Below, piece by piece: positions 1 to 8,417 of a stretch of DNA of 64,000 nucleotides. This stretch comes from Paenibacillus sp. SYP-B3998. GTDB taxonomy: Bacteria > Bacillota > Bacilli > Paenibacillales > NBRC-103111. Every line of letters starts with the position of its first letter. Positions within the stretch are counted from its first letter, which is position 1. Both the position numbers and the translations under genes were made by a program. Location of the stretch: contig NZ_JAAIKC010000001.1 of the NCBI RefSeq assembly GCF_010820665.1, positions 558,001-622,000 of the forward strand, read 5' to 3'. Below the pieces are notes generated by a model. That model was not told the origin of the DNA and made no database searches. It saw nothing but the letters and a program-made list of their open reading frames with translations.

Positions 1-17
1 ATGTCGATTACAGCTTA

Positions 18-500
18 ATGATGAGAAAAACAATAGAACCAGATTTGTTTTATACCTGTTTTCCTGAGCTTAAAGACAAAGACAAGCAATTTGAAATTCA
101 CTTAGACAGTATTAATCGTAAGAATGTAAAGGAAATTTTAAATTATTGGGAAGAAGCACTTCAAGGTGAATTTAATGAAGGATCTCCTTATAAGTACATC
201 AAAACAGAGTATCAAGTATTTGAAAAATTAGGAAAAATAGGCAGAGATCTAGCGATAGAATGCATTTCTAGGCTATCAGTAGTGATAAATGAGGATTTGA
301 ATAACCAAAGTAATCGAAACAAGGTTGAAATATATTTAAAATCATTGGAGTTTCTTGAAATGGATGAAGATTTACGATCAAAGATCAGCGATTTAGAAAA
401 ATTAGTTGACATAGCTTGTTATGATGATTTTTTGAAGGACTTCATGATTGGTGTCCACAAAAATATGAGTGCGCTTCTTGAAAATAAATCATTGAATTAG
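18..500 (+). CDS. Hypothetical helical protein, possibly immunity-type
   Basis: I do not recognise this 160-residue protein. It is charged, rich in Asp, Glu, Lys and Leu, has no signal peptide or membrane segment, and looks mostly helical. Its ATG overlaps the TAA of an upstream reading frame in a TAATG junction (bases 16-20), and no ribosome binding site precedes it. Translation is therefore probably coupled to a gene that begins outside the window. A small acidic protein coupled to a preceding gene, in a region that also holds an Imm10-like and a DUF2199 gene, would fit an immunity protein for an upstream toxin. That role is inference only. The second ATG at 21 is an equally possible start. 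Confidence 0.6.
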   Translation: MMRKTIEPDLFYTCFPELKDKDKQFEIHLDSINRKNVKEILNYWEEALQGEFNEGSPYKYIKTEYQVFEKLGKIGRDLAIECISRLSVVINEDLNNQSNRNKVEIYLKSLEFLEMDEDLRSKISDLEKLVDIACYDDFLKDFMIGVHKNMSALLENKSLN

Positions 501-608
501 GGACATGCGCTAAATACCCGACCTTTAATTTTTACGAGGATTCAATTCCTAGTTCTGATACAGGTACTGGTACAAGCATGACAAGTTGATTATAGATAAT
601 AGGCTGAG

Positions 609-645
609 TGCTTTTTCAAATGTATTTGAAACAATTGAAAAAGCA
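609..645. repeat. Perfect 11-bp inverted repeat
   Basis: TGCTTTTTCAA at 609-619 is mirrored exactly by TTGAAAAAGCA at 635-645 around a 15-base loop. It lies in the 278-base gap between the first gene and the membrane protein at 779. The stem is AT-rich with no clean T-run, so a terminator for the first gene is possible but weak. Apart from a cassette-type site at 731-750, I see nothing else in the gap. Confidence 0.45.
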
Positions 646-730
646 TTATTTCAATGCTATGAGCAACACACAATACGATTGTTTGTTGTTCCTTTTAGGT
701 TCTTGTGCCTCAGAAAATGATAAGTAATAC

Positions 731-750
731 ATTAAAACATGGATTTCATT
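731..750 (+). repeat. Cassette-type intergenic site, variant II
   Basis: The site reads ATTAAAACATGGATTTCATT and ends 28 bases before the next gene. It matches the sites at 12529 and 15626 almost exactly. This is the only site found upstream of the first repeated block. Confidence 0.5.
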
Positions 751-778
751 TACAGTTTATACATGGAGATGCTTTATA

Positions 779-1195
779 ATGCTTCCTATTTACGGCAAGA
801 TCGCAATGTTATTAATGTTTTTAATCATTATCCCTGGGGCTGGGGTAGCTATTTATTTTGGTTCTGTTAAAAAAAATGAGAGTAAAATGGTTGCTTCTAT
901 CGTCATGACTATTGTCCCCTGTATACCATTAGCAATCATGTTGATTACCGCAGCTAACCAAAAGAGCGGTAATGAAATTGAGACTCAAATAAAATCACTA
1001 GGTGGAACGCTTGTCTCTGTTCAGAAAGTAAAGTCTAATGAGACACCATTTATACCAGTTCCTAAGACATTCGGTGAACATTATAAGATTCAATATAAAT
1101 TGAGCGGACAGATACGTGTAGCTTGGTTTCGGAGTGAGAAAGCATTAATTCAATCTCCTGAACCTGTTTTTGAGGAAAAGTGGATACTGCAATAA
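779..1195 (+). CDS. Small membrane protein of unknown function
   Basis: The 138-residue protein has two hydrophobic segments (about residues 8-28 and 38-57) joined by a short Lys-rich loop. A soluble C-terminal domain of about 80 residues follows, predicted to be beta-rich. I do not recognise the family. The start has only a weak purine-rich upstream stretch (ggagatgctttataATG). The 3' end runs directly into a gene remnant, so the natural C-terminus may have been replaced in a junction. Confidence 0.6.
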   Translation: MLPIYGKIAMLLMFLIIIPGAGVAIYFGSVKKNESKMVASIVMTIVPCIPLAIMLITAANQKSGNEIETQIKSLGGTLVSVQKVKSNETPFIPVPKTFGEHYKIQYKLSGQIRVAWFRSEKALIQSPEPVFEEKWILQ

Positions 1196-1374
1196 TTAAC
1201 GGGATGAATGGGTGTATCAACCTTCATAGGCCCAATACATGCGTTACTTTAATCAAGTATGCAATTGAGAATGGATGGGATTACAAGCAGGAAAAAAGAA
1301 TGATGAGTATCGAACAAGGCGATTTCCTTATTGAATTGATAGAACATATTGTAAATCGGATGTGTCCAAAGTGA
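1196..1374 (+). pseudogene. C-terminal remnant of a small gene
   Basis: An open frame here ends with a segment around residues 25-60 (YAIENGWDYKQ and EQGDFLIELI) that looks like the end of a small globular protein. There is no ribosome binding site, and the frame begins inside the preceding gene. It is best read as the tail of a decayed small gene fused to the end of the membrane-protein gene. Identity is not established. Confidence 0.35.
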
Positions 1375-1424
1375 CATGAAATGTGAATTAGGATTGTCAT
1401 TTTGTTTTAAATGGAGGAATTGGA

Positions 1425-2141
1425 GTGAAAAATGCGTTCACCTATCATGACGAAAAATCTAAAAAATTTTGGTGGATAGATTATAGCGGTTGTGACTTTG
1501 TTGTTAATTACGGAAAGACAGGCGTTACGGGAAAATATGAAATCAAAGAATTTGAATCTGAAGAAGAATGCATCAAACAAGCTGAAAAGCTTATTACACA
1601 AAAACTAAAAAAAGGCTATCAGATTGATAATCATTTTGATTTTATAGATCATTTATATTTTGATGATGAGGAAATAGGACTTCATCCAAAGACATCCCAT
1701 CCTCATTTTGTTAAACATTTTACAGACGATTTTTATTATGACTGCACCGATGAAGAAGCACCTTTCGGCAGCGATGAAGGGTCTGATGCATTGTCGATAT
1801 TAACCGAAAATATGCGAAATAAAAGTAAATTGAATTTTGCGGATTTCCCTAAATATATTATTGAAAATGAATGGGGAATGAAATATATTCCCGTTAGCAG
1901 CCTCATTGAAGATCAAGTGAAAAAAATAGCAGAAACTGACGAGATGAACATGACACAAAGTGATATGATAACATATGCTATCGCTTTTGGTCAGATAAAA
2001 ATAACTGGAGGAATTGATCCTAAATTAAAGCAATGTGCTATTGATTCAATGAAAAGAATTAAAATAACAGCAAAAATTTTGAACTGGGGAGAAGATTCAG
2101 AAATATTAAGTAAAATGATTGAAGATTTGACTTCATTCTGA
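1425..2141 (+). CDS. WGR domain-containing protein
   Basis: Residues 1-60 carry a WGR-type domain: FWWIDYSGCDFVVNYGKTG, then a Glu/Lys-rich stretch ending in a QKLKKGYQ motif. WGR domains occur in MolR-like proteins and in eukaryotic PARPs and probably bind nucleic acid or act as interaction modules. The remaining 170 residues are acidic and unassigned. The GTG start has GGAGGA eight bases upstream, so the start is secure. The gene stands alone in the AT-rich accessory region between two remnants. Its biological role is unknown. Confidence 0.75.
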   Translation: MKNAFTYHDEKSKKFWWIDYSGCDFVVNYGKTGVTGKYEIKEFESEEECIKQAEKLITQKLKKGYQIDNHFDFIDHLYFDDEEIGLHPKTSHPHFVKHFTDDFYYDCTDEEAPFGSDEGSDALSILTENMRNKSKLNFADFPKYIIENEWGMKYIPVSSLIEDQVKKIAETDEMNMTQSDMITYAIAFGQIKITGGIDPKLKQCAIDSMKRIKITAKILNWGEDSEILSKMIEDLTSF

Positions 2142-2279
2142 AAATAGCATGTTGTACTATGTTATTTTTCAAGGGATTTGGATTGGTTAATTTGAAACTT
2201 CGGGATCAGATTAACGAAACTGTATACAATGAAGAGAATATACGAGTTGGATAAATAAGAAGAAAAAATGGAGGTAACA

Positions 2280-2678
2280 ATGAAAACTTTACTTCATGCT
2301 AATTTTTTATATGCACAAATTGATGAAGAAATAGACGTATTAATGATTGGTTTTGCTGACGATGAGTTTGACACACAAGAGTACATTCTTCTTCAAAAAA
2401 CATTGAATCCAAATGAGGAGGATATGGAAGCAGGATTTGATAAAGTTCATATCACTTATAATGGCGAATCACAGTCACTATACGGTGGTATAAAAAAGTT
2501 TGTAGTTACACGTAATCGTATTGAAATCATTCTTAATGAAGAAGCGTCCGAGATATTAAATAGTCAAGCTGTAATTGAAATTAACTACGACCAAGATAAG
2601 ACTGATATCAATGAATTTCAAAACTACTTTATACAGTTGTTTTCTAATGAGAAGGATGTCTATTATTTCGATTTCTAA
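2280..2678 (+). CDS. Imm10-like immunity protein
   Basis: The 132-residue protein has features I associate with the Imm10 family: an early VLMIGFADDEFDTQEYILLQ segment, a central QSLYGGIKK motif, and a following strand with RNRIEIIL. Imm10 proteins are predicted antidotes in polymorphic toxin systems. ATG at 2280 was chosen because GGAGG lies just upstream, although the frame is open from 2268. No cognate toxin is adjacent, so it would be an orphan immunity gene. Family assignment comes from motif memory and was not computed. Confidence 0.6.
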   Translation: MKTLLHANFLYAQIDEEIDVLMIGFADDEFDTQEYILLQKTLNPNEEDMEAGFDKVHITYNGESQSLYGGIKKFVVTRNRIEIILNEEASEILNSQAVIEINYDQDKTDINEFQNYFIQLFSNEKDVYYFDF

Positions 2679-2860
2679 TTGTGTTTTTAATTACCAACAC
2701 TATTGCAAAGTTTAGAGATTTACACATTAGACGGTCAAGGGGAGAAATGAAGCAAGATAGAATTAACTTTATGTGACTGACGATATTAGCCAAGATAGGA
2801 ATCATAAGATAAATAAGTCGGTCGAAGGAAATTGATGGTTTAAAAGGAGGAGTAGAAACC

Positions 2861-3349
2861 ATGAAATGCCCTCATTGTAACAATGAGTTAAGAGAAGTTC
2901 CTTTATGTTACGGAATGGAAGCGCCATACTATTTTTACACGGTGCCAGAAGAGAAAAGAACAGAGTTAATTAGAGATTTTTGCGTAATTGATGAACAGTA
3001 TTTTTTTATTAGAGGGCATATTGAAATACCGATAATTGATAGTAAAGAGAAATTTATATGGAGTGTTTGGGTTTCACTTAGTGAAGAAAATTTTTTGAAA
3101 TCCAATGAATTATTGCACGTACAAGGAAGAGAAAATGAACAACCATATTTTGGTTGGTTATCGACGGAACTTTCAATATATCCAATAACTACACTGTCGT
3201 TGAAAACTATGGTGCATACACAAGAAGTTGGCGCTGTTCCGTTAATAGAATTAGAACAGACTGATCATCCACTTGCAGTTGAACAAAGAGAAGGAATTAC
3301 AATGGAGAGAGTAAAAGAGATTGCTCATTTAATAAATCATAGTCAGTAA
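2861..3349 (+). CDS. DUF2199 domain-containing protein
   Basis: The 162-residue protein starts with a CPHC zinc-knuckle. The DUF2199 pattern follows: a Pro-rich segment, an Arg-Asp-Cys stretch (RDFCVIDEQYFFIRG), then IPI and WSVWVSLSEENF at about residues 50-85. The function of DUF2199 is unknown. The family is common in small-gene clusters with immunity-like proteins. AAAGGAGGAG ends about eight bases before the ATG. It is a single-gene unit with 180 bases of featureless AT-rich DNA upstream. Confidence 0.75.
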   Translation: MKCPHCNNELREVPLCYGMEAPYYFYTVPEEKRTELIRDFCVIDEQYFFIRGHIEIPIIDSKEKFIWSVWVSLSEENFLKSNELLHVQGRENEQPYFGWLSTELSIYPITTLSLKTMVHTQEVGAVPLIELEQTDHPLAVEQREGITMERVKEIAHLINHSQ

Positions 3350-3433
3350 TTTATGAGAGTTGAAAGCAGCCGACATCTTATAACATCGTGTTCCCGCTGT
3401 GGAGTCTCACATCAATTACTCAGAACCAAATAT

Positions 3434-3595
3434 GGGGCTGTCCCAAAAGCAAGTTTATAATTTTTCAGCTCCCACTTTGAACGGGACTTCGTGCATAAAA
3501 AGAACCTTCATCTCCACTTTACTAGTGAATTTGAAGGTTTATTTGCGTAAAATTTGGGACTCTCTCTTTCATGCGAACACTTTTGGGTCAGCCCC
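3434..3595. mobile_element. MITE-like element, copy 1 (162 bp)
   Basis: The element begins GGGGCTGTCCCAAAAG and ends CTTTTGGGTCAGCCCC, 16-bp terminal inverted repeats with one mismatch. It contains no gene. A second, diverged copy lies at 47045-47206 and shares long internal blocks such as CTTTACTAGTG and TTTGGGACTCTCTCTTTCATG. The termini resemble those of IS1182-type elements, so it is probably a non-autonomous derivative of a transposon elsewhere in the genome. I could not define a convincing target duplication. Confidence 0.75.
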
Positions 3596-3637
3596 ATTTC
3601 GAGAGGGTTAAATTTAATTAGCGTTTCACAAGATCGT

Positions 3638-3670
3638 GACCCCTCTAGATTGTATAGAGGGGTCTTTTTA
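3638..3670 (+). terminator. Rho-independent terminator
   Basis: GACCCCTCTA and TAGAGGGGTC form a perfect 10-bp stem around a 7-base loop, followed by TTTTTA. It probably ends transcription from the DUF2199 gene. The MITE sits between that gene and the terminator. Confidence 0.85.
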
Positions 3671-3802
3671 TGTCCGTGTTTGAAGCTGTATCCGTAAAAT
3701 AATAGGTAATATCCTTTTTTCTACATGAATATATGTCGGCAAAAATTTATCAATACTCTTTGATGATCTGGAAAGATATGATTCATGAAGGTTTAGCGGT
3801 AG

Positions 3803-4048
3803 GTTCAGAATGTTAACTCATCTTGGCAAGGAACTGTGGACGGTGCATTAATAGGTGGCAAGTCTATAAACATGACGCCTAATTCCATTCAGTACTATAA
3901 TGAAACAGACGAAACTATTTTTATTGGAACATCTAGTGATAAGTTGAAGTTTCTTAATCCTAAATATAAAGCTGGTAATAGCAGTTGGACAAAACCATTC
4001 AGTTTTTCTTTTTCAAATGAAGGAAATAGCAAGCAAGATAGATTATAG
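3803..4048 (+). pseudogene. C-terminal remnant of an unknown secreted-type protein
   Basis: The frame is open from 3803 with only an unsupported internal GTG at 3836. It encodes about 80 residues rich in Asn, Ser, Thr and aromatic residues (VNSSWQGTVDGALIGG, later NSSWTKPFSFSFSNEG). This composition suggests a beta-rich extracellular or lectin-like domain. No ribosome binding site is present, and the upstream part seems lost. I cannot name the family. Confidence 0.35.
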
Positions 4049-4071
4049 CAATTTTAATCAATACGGTGTTT

Positions 4072-4343
4072 GGTATTACTCCTTGCATATAGAGCCACTC
4101 CTTTTCAATGCTGTGCTTATGGGTTAGCGTATCTTCAAATTGGCTAAACAGTCGTAGTGTAGGATCATTAATTGTGAGCTTGATTTCACTTTTTAAGTTT
4201 TCGATTATTTCGAGAAATGGTATGACACGATAATGCTGTTCCGCAAGTAATGCGGAGTGATCAAACCTTAACTTTAAAATTATTGTTGGAATTATTTAGG
4301 GTTTGTATATACTGGAATGAGTGAAGGCAGTGATAACCGCTCT
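4072..4343. repeat. Repeated block, copy A (array-head-like)
   Basis: This block shares its left part with copy B at 10807 and its right part with copies B and C at 13968. Read on the minus strand, it encodes a remnant of a small helical protein (RFDHSALLAEQHYRVIPF, then EIIENLKSEIKL and a HSIEKEWLYMQG end). The right end (TATACTGGAATGAGTGAAGG) is on the plus strand and runs into the first cassette-type site at 4344. The helical protein looks like the small uncharacterised proteins common in Paenibacillus. No intact gene remains here. Confidence 0.7.
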
Positions 4344-4360
4344 AAAAGAATGATTTTATT
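4344..4360 (+). repeat. Cassette-type site A1
   Basis: AAAAGAATGATTTTATT marks the junction between repeated block A and the first single-gene unit of cluster A. The matching junctions are at 11164 and 14228. Confidence 0.65.
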
Positions 4361-4377
4361 AAAGATAGGTGATAAAA

Positions 4378-4752
4378 ATGAATATGAAAGAATTTGAAGC
4401 AGTTGTCAAACTTTCATCTGCGAAAAAGTATGAATATTTTATTAAGAGGGTAGTGGATTTTGAAGAAGTATGGGGTTTATATTCTAATGGTTGGGCAAGT
4501 GCTGACGATGGGAAAGGAAACATCGTTATTCCATTCTTTCCAAAAAAGGAATATGCAGAAAACTGTGCTACTGATGTTTGGGAAAATTATAAAGCAAAAA
4601 GTATTGATTTATATAAATTTATTGAGAACTGGTTGCCTGGCATGAAAAAGGATAAGGTTAAACCTTCGATTTTTCCAACAAAAGATAATGCTTCTGTGAT
4701 AGAAACAGATGAACTGTATAAAGATTTGCAAAATGAATTGAACAAGTATTAA
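4378..4752 (+). CDS. DUF2750 domain-containing protein
   Basis: The 124-residue protein begins MNMKEFEAVVKLSSAKKYEYFIKRV-type and continues with EEVWGLYSNGWA at about residues 28-39. It then has a Phe-Pro segment with a CATDVWENY motif. This order matches DUF2750, a family of unknown function found as single small genes. ATG at 4378 follows an AGGTGA ribosome binding site; upstream GTG 4369 overlaps that site and was rejected. It is the first unit after block A. A cassette-type site follows its stop by four bases. Confidence 0.7.
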   Translation: MNMKEFEAVVKLSSAKKYEYFIKRVVDFEEVWGLYSNGWASADDGKGNIVIPFFPKKEYAENCATDVWENYKAKSIDLYKFIENWLPGMKKDKVKPSIFPTKDNASVIETDELYKDLQNELNKY

Positions 4753-4756
4753 ATCC

Positions 4757-4775
4757 ATAAAAGCACGATTTTATC
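4757..4775 (+). repeat. Cassette-type site A2
   Basis: ATAAAAGCACGATTTTATC lies between the DUF2750 and GrpB genes. It has the near-palindromic form typical of variant I: an ATAAAA arm, a GCACG centre and a TTTTAT arm. Confidence 0.75.
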
Positions 4776-4795
4776 ATGAATTTCTAGGAGGGCAT

Positions 4796-5314
4796 ATGGA
4801 TAAACCAGTAATCATTGAAGAACACAATGAAGATTGGGCTTTAGAATACAAGCAGGAGGAAAGAAAAATACAGGAATTGCTAGGTCATAAAGCAATTTCC
4901 ATTGAGCATATTGGAAGCACATCTGTTAAGGGATTAGGAGCTAAACCGATTATTGATTTTATGGTTGGAGTTAATGATTTAAAAGAGGTTGATGAATTGA
5001 TTGAATCTCTAAAGAAAATTGGGTATGATTACGTGTTTCACAAGGAATTTCCTAATAGAAGGTTTTTTAGAATCGGGCAGTGGAGAGCAGGAACACACCA
5101 TTTACATATGTATGAATTTGGAAGTGAAGAATGGACTAATAATATCTTGTTTAGAGATTATTTAAGAAACCATCCTGATGTATTAAAGCAGTATAATCAG
5201 TTGAAGAAAGACCTTGCTGGAATATATCGTAATGATAGAACTGCATATACAAACGCTAAACATTTTTTTATAACTGACATAATTGAAAAAGCTAAAAAGG
5301 ACGCAAATACATAA
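4796..5314 (+). CDS. GrpB family protein (nucleotidyltransferase fold)
   Basis: The 172-residue protein has the GrpB/UPF0157 signature HIGSTSVKGLGAKPIIDFMV at residues 42-61, plus later RRFFRIGQ and GTHHLHMYEFGSEEW motifs. GrpB proteins have a nucleotidyltransferase-like fold; the GS and D-x-M residues form the putative metal site. Their substrate is generally unknown. The ribosome binding site is TAGGAGGG. The TAA stop at 5312-5314 is inside cassette-type site A3, so gene and site end together. Confidence 0.88.
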   Translation: MDKPVIIEEHNEDWALEYKQEERKIQELLGHKAISIEHIGSTSVKGLGAKPIIDFMVGVNDLKEVDELIESLKKIGYDYVFHKEFPNRRFFRIGQWRAGTHHLHMYEFGSEEWTNNILFRDYLRNHPDVLKQYNQLKKDLAGIYRNDRTAYTNAKHFFITDIIEKAKKDANT

Positions 5315-5329
5315 AAGTGCAATTTTATT
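5311..5329 (+). repeat. Cassette-type site A3
   Basis: ATAAAAGTGCAATTTTATT contains the stop codon of the GrpB gene. The ribosome binding site of the next gene (GAGGAGAG) follows two bases later. Confidence 0.75.
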
Positions 5330-5345
5330 TAGAGGAGAGTAGCAA

Positions 5346-5798
5346 GTGATTATTAGAAACTCAGCAAAAGCAATAATAGTTCATGAAAATAAGTTATTGG
5401 TAACGAAACTTGAAGATAATGACGGTGTGTTTTACTTATTGCCAGGTGGAGGGCAAAATGCAGGAGAAAATCTTCATGAGACATTAAAACGTGAATGTAC
5501 AGAGGAAATTGGATTAAAAGTAAATATTGGAGAGCTTGCTTTTATTCGGGAATGCTTTATGGATAAGGGTATACATCGTGTGGAATTTATTTTCTTCTGT
5601 ACAGTAGACACAATAGAGCACGACAAAATAATAGGAGCAAAAGGAGCATCACTAGATAACAATCAATTAGGTGTCGAATGGATTCCTATACTAGATCTCA
5701 TTAAACGTCCTCTGTTTCCAAGTACATTGAGAGAGCTAATAGTTCAACATGAGAATGGTTTAAATGGCAGAACAATTTATTTAGGTGAGATTCAATAA
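5346..5798 (+). CDS. Nudix hydrolase
   Basis: The 150-residue protein carries a complete Nudix box at about residues 35-57: GGGQNAGE, then LKRECTEEIGL. It therefore hydrolyses a nucleoside diphosphate linked to another moiety; the substrate cannot be told from sequence. The box Glu residues that bind metal are intact. The start is GTG, with GAGGAGAG seven bases upstream. The TAA stop lies inside the variant site A4. It is the third unit of cluster A. Confidence 0.9.
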   Translation: MIIRNSAKAIIVHENKLLVTKLEDNDGVFYLLPGGGQNAGENLHETLKRECTEEIGLKVNIGELAFIRECFMDKGIHRVEFIFFCTVDTIEHDKIIGAKGASLDNNQLGVEWIPILDLIKRPLFPSTLRELIVQHENGLNGRTIYLGEIQ

Positions 5799-5812
5799 AA
5801 TATGGATTTTAT
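5794..5812 (+). repeat. Cassette-type site A4 (diverged)
   Basis: AATAAAATATGGATTTTATG keeps both AT arms but has a TATG centre. It includes the Nudix stop codon at 5796-5798. Confidence 0.55.
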
Positions 5813-5851
5813 GATGATTAGAAAGTAGTTTTCAAAGGGGGGAGGTCATAA

Positions 5852-6166
5852 ATGTTGAAAATGGTCATCAGGAAAACGATGATTGTATATGGATTTATTG
5901 GTTTTTTAATCGGATTAGGTATGTTAGTCCATTCTTTATTCAATAAAGATTTCACTTTCTATGTAGGTGAGAAAGAAGTACACGGCATAGTTTCAGGATT
6001 GATTGCTGTTCCGTTTGTACCATTAATAATGGCAATAGTCGGATTCTTTCATGCTATAGTTTTTTGGTTCCCATTAATTTACTTATACAAGAAATTGACA
6101 AATAACAATCATTCTAATGGTGGATACTCGCAATCAAGTAAACAGGAAGCGACTGTTAGTGAATAA
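5852..6166 (+). CDS. Small membrane protein
   Basis: The 104-residue protein has two clear hydrophobic segments: residues 8-28, and 47-78, which is long enough for one kinked or two helices. A hydrophilic Asn/Ser/Gln-rich tail follows. GGGGGGAGG lies eight bases before the ATG. No family is recognised. It follows the Nudix gene as the next unit of cluster A. Confidence 0.65.
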   Translation: MLKMVIRKTMIVYGFIGFLIGLGMLVHSLFNKDFTFYVGEKEVHGIVSGLIAVPFVPLIMAIVGFFHAIVFWFPLIYLYKKLTNNNHSNGGYSQSSKQEATVSE

Positions 6167-6227
6167 TGCTATATTGCTTATATACGAAATTCACAAATAA
6201 TATGCTATTTGATTATGGGGGAACTTT

Positions 6228-6872
6228 ATGAAATGTTATTACCATAAGGAAATTGATTCTTTGATTAGTTGTAAACAATGCGAGATAGCACTATGCCTAG
6301 AGTGTAGGAATGAAGAATATATTGAATATTGTCACGCATGCGCTTTAGATTATAGGAACAAAGAATATGATAAAACACAAAAAAGCTACCGCAAGCATGA
6401 TTGGCAATTATCAAACGATAAATGGCTTAGATATATTGGTTGGTATGAAATAATTGGTGGAGTAGTTGGGATATTAACAATCCTTATGGTTATTTTGCAA
6501 TTTCAAATGTTAAATTTAGTATCAATTTGCTTGATCGCAGGCTTTTTCTTTTTATATATTTTATCAATAGTATCAGGTGTTTTACTTCTTAAGAACAAAG
6601 CAAGTGGAACGATATTAAGCGTCTGTTTACAAGTCCTACAAGTACCCCAATTAATGATACATGGTATCACTTACGTATTTATTTCAGGAGCTTCGTTAGC
6701 AATAAAGTTCGTGTTTGGTTCTGAAACAGCCATAGGGTTAAATTTCTGGATTTTGAGTAAGTTCCAATTTAGTTTTACTTTCCATAATACGCCGTTTTTA
6801 ATTTCAATTAACATAATACCATTATTAATATTAGTAATTTTTCACAAGAAGAAACAGTTACTAAATTCATAG
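6228..6872 (+). CDS. B-box-type zinc finger membrane protein
   Basis: The first 45 residues carry a Cys/His pattern (CYYHKEIDSLISCKQCEIALCLEC, then YCHACALDY) of the kind seen in bacterial B-box or rhomboid-associated zinc fingers. Four to five hydrophobic segments follow from about residue 70 to the end. It is probably an inner-membrane protein with a cytoplasmic zinc-binding head. Its function is unknown. TGGGGGAAC precedes the ATG. The gap upstream (6167-6227) holds only a weak, unlisted resemblance to the cassette-type site. Confidence 0.7.
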   Translation: MKCYYHKEIDSLISCKQCEIALCLECRNEEYIEYCHACALDYRNKEYDKTQKSYRKHDWQLSNDKWLRYIGWYEIIGGVVGILTILMVILQFQMLNLVSICLIAGFFFLYILSIVSGVLLLKNKASGTILSVCLQVLQVPQLMIHGITYVFISGASLAIKFVFGSETAIGLNFWILSKFQFSFTFHNTPFLISINIIPLLILVIFHKKKQLLNS

Positions 6873-7427
6873 GTTCAATAATTAACTCAAGTTTCGCACC
6901 TTGAAAAACGCCTCAAAATATTGATGTTACTAGGGTAGCAGCATAAAAATTAGCGAACTTGACAGACCCTTGGCCTGGGAAGTGCCAGCGTTATTTGTTT
7001 ATATAAATATGACCTCATAGGATACTCAATATTTGAAACGATAGTTTAAATAAAGATGTATGGCAATGCCGAATCTACGTAAACGAAGGCAAAGAAGCTT
7101 GTGATGCCAAAGGGATTTCTTTTTTACCATTAAAATACGATTGAAGCATCTGACAGTTGGGAAAGCTGATTGGAAGCAGTTGGAGCGGCCAGCAAAAGAG
7201 CGGATTAGGGCGGCAGTACAAAACCATGTTCCTGATATGCGTACTCTTTTCATGCAATATATCGGCGGAGATATTAACGAGTTCATGCTCTGTAACTTGT
7301 TGTCATACCTGCGAGATATTTTTATAAAATGACCCTATCTGCACGTTATGAATTAGGAACGTATGTTTGCGTTTATTGGTAGTTTATGGTATCCTAACCA
7401 TAGGATATTACTGAAGGGGGAATTGCT
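6873..7427. other. 555-base gap with a gene remnant (7141-7332)
   Basis: This stretch has no supported complete gene. Bases 7141-7332 form an open plus-strand frame from TTG with locally higher GC (KADWKQLERPAKERIRAAVQ, then MRTLFMQYIGGDINEF). It has no ribosome binding site, so it is probably the tail of a decayed gene brought in from another source. I see no repeat, tRNA or terminator in the rest. Confidence 0.35.
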
Positions 7428-7898
7428 GTGGCTGTTAAGCAAAACAAAGTATTGAACCAGTTCTCAGATTTTTTGCTTTGGGTTGACAACTTGAAGGAAA
7501 CCGCCAAAGACTTATGGTTGAACCCTGTATCTACGGGGAAATGGTCTCTTAGGGAGATTTTAACTCACATTTTGTATTGGGATAGGAACAGTTTAGAAAT
7601 GATGGTTCCAAATATGTTGGAGGGTGCTAAATTATTCTTCGTGGATATTGAGAAACATAACCAAGAAGCCGCAGTATTTGCACAATCGTACAATTCCTTA
7701 GATGCACTTATTGATGACCTCATCAAGACGCGAAAGCAGTTACTCGATTTGCTAGAGGAAAAATACAATGACACTACGAAATTCACTATCGACAATCGCA
7801 ACTATACATATAAGAAGTTTGTTAATGTATTCATACATCATGACGAACACCATAAGAAACAAATCGAAGCCTTTCTAGAGCAAGAGAAAAGTGCATAA
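7428..7898 (+). CDS. DinB-like four-helix protein (ClbS/DfsB type)
   Basis: The 156-residue protein has the pattern of DinB-like metalloproteins of the ClbS/DfsB type: W-S-x-R-E-I-L-THILYWD at about residues 38-52 and a terminal FIHHDEHHKKQIEAF at about 136-150. The histidines would bind a divalent metal. Relatives include thiol transferases and ClbS-like hydrolases; the substrate here is unknown. GTG was chosen as the start because AAGGGGG lies upstream. It is followed by a terminator at 7996. Confidence 0.75.
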   Translation: MAVKQNKVLNQFSDFLLWVDNLKETAKDLWLNPVSTGKWSLREILTHILYWDRNSLEMMVPNMLEGAKLFFVDIEKHNQEAAVFAQSYNSLDALIDDLIKTRKQLLDLLEEKYNDTTKFTIDNRNYTYKKFVNVFIHHDEHHKKQIEAFLEQEKSA

Positions 7899-7995
7899 GA
7901 CATAATTTCCCTACCAAATGTTTTATTAATTGACAAAGAAATATTCGAAACGCTTAATAAACATAATATTTGATATGATGTGACACGATTAATGA

Positions 7996-8032
7996 ACCCA
8001 CCTAAACGTTTACCGTTCGGGTGGGTCTTTTA
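7996..8032 (+). terminator. Rho-independent terminator
   Basis: ACCCACC and GGTGGGT pair, with an inner ACG/CGT extension, and are followed by CTTTTA. It ends the DinB-like transcript about 100 bases after the stop codon. Confidence 0.75.
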
Positions 8033-8417
8033 TTGCACAAAGTCATGCCGATCAACCATTGAGCTAAGGGGAGATTAGCGTGGTGATTAATATAATGTCT
8101 CATGTTCAAACAAACAGAGAACTATACCTTTACGACTATGAGGTTCGAGTTTTCGAAGGTTTTCGTTTCTTTTTTGGCAGAATAGTTTCAATATTGCTGA
8201 TGGTTACGTTTTTGTTTGCAAAGGAGTGCTCGGCGGAGTGGCGATGGCTGAAGTATGGATACGACGAATTTGGACAGATGACTCCAATAGTGCGGCGCGA
8301 CCCCGGCTGAACCCCTTTTCCACCAGTTGCACTTGGTGAAAGCTTCGCCTAGATTACCCCAAGTATACTGAGGTAGGATCCACATGCTCCAAACTTTTTT
8401 AATCCTTCAATCGTCTT

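Noticed and set aside
4757-4775. Reading the cassette-type sites as transcription terminators
   Set aside because: The stems are AT-only with a central mismatch and no U-run after a GC stem. True terminators in the same region (3638, 7996, 9250) look different.
8080-8310. A 76-codon GTG-initiated frame
   Set aside because: It has a ribosome-binding-like stretch (AGGGGAG), but the protein looks like no real domain, mixes a hydrophobic patch with charged ends, and sits beside other remnants.
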